Source: Ruminococcus flavefaciens (GTDB taxonomy: Bacteria; Bacillota; Clostridia; Oscillospirales; Ruminococcaceae). Taken from it: 6,778 nucleotides of DNA. A program made the translations under genes and the position numbers. The notes under the pieces are model-generated. The model did no database searches. It worked only from the letters and a program-made list of their open reading frames with translations, and was not told the DNA's origin. Position 1 is the stretch's first letter; each line of letters starts with the position of its first letter. This document shows positions 6,760-6,778 of this stretch, piece by piece. The stretch lies in assembly GCA_002348905.1 (NCBI GenBank), contig DEBW01000125.1, positions 23,970 through 30,747 of the forward strand, read 5' to 3'.

Positions 6760-6766
6760 CTCCTTT
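6760..6766 (-). promoter_or_regulatory. Ribosome binding site of the HD gene
   Basis: AAAGGAG on the minus strand (complement of 6760-6766) is separated from the ATG at 6754-6752 by five A residues. The spacing is ideal and supports this start over internal ones. Confidence 0.88.
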
Positions 6767-6778
6767 CCATATAATTTG

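Noticed and set aside
6767..6778. AT-rich TTATAT on the minus strand as a -10 box for the HD operon
   Set aside because: It lies only a few bases from the ribosome binding site, so transcription would begin inside or after that site; too little upstream sequence is visible to propose a promoter.

Overview
The window looks like a chromosomal segment from an anaerobic, fibre-degrading Firmicute of the Ruminococcus type. The strongest pointer is a two-repeat dockerin at the C-terminus of a very large extracellular protease. A formate/nitrite-type channel and AAGGAG-class ribosome binding sites with a consensus sigma-A promoter also fit. No rRNA, tRNA, CRISPR array, transposase or phage gene is visible.

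Layout. (1) Positions 1-4058, plus strand: the 3' portion of a subtilisin-like (S8) serine protease of the C5a-peptidase/lactocepin type. It is open at the left edge and lacks its signal peptide and catalytic Asp. A PA insert, Fn3/Ig-like domains, a duplicated two-part accessory module and a dockerin can be read in it. A strong intrinsic terminator follows (4077-4109). (2) Positions 4110-4263: an intergenic region with three copies of a 7-bp element (ATATGTA or its complement) just upstream of a near-consensus extended -10 promoter. (3) Positions 4264-4923, plus strand: a six-helix formate/nitrite transporter (FNT) family channel. (4) Positions 4929-4968: a 17-bp perfect hairpin serving as a shared terminator between convergent transcription units. 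(5) Positions 6754-4971, minus strand: a tight two-gene operon. It consists of an HD-domain phosphohydrolase related to the HD module of bacterial CCA-adding enzymes, then 2 bp later a polymerase-beta-fold nucleotidyltransferase of the RlaP/COG3541 type.

Three independent jobs are suggested. The protease is probably docked onto a cellulosome through its dockerin. The FNT channel probably exports or imports a small monovalent anion such as formate. The HD-nucleotidyltransferase pair is the most intriguing part: both families are linked to RNA 3'-end processing and RNA repair, and the pair may be part of an RNA-repair cassette whose ligase would lie beyond the right edge. That last point is inference.
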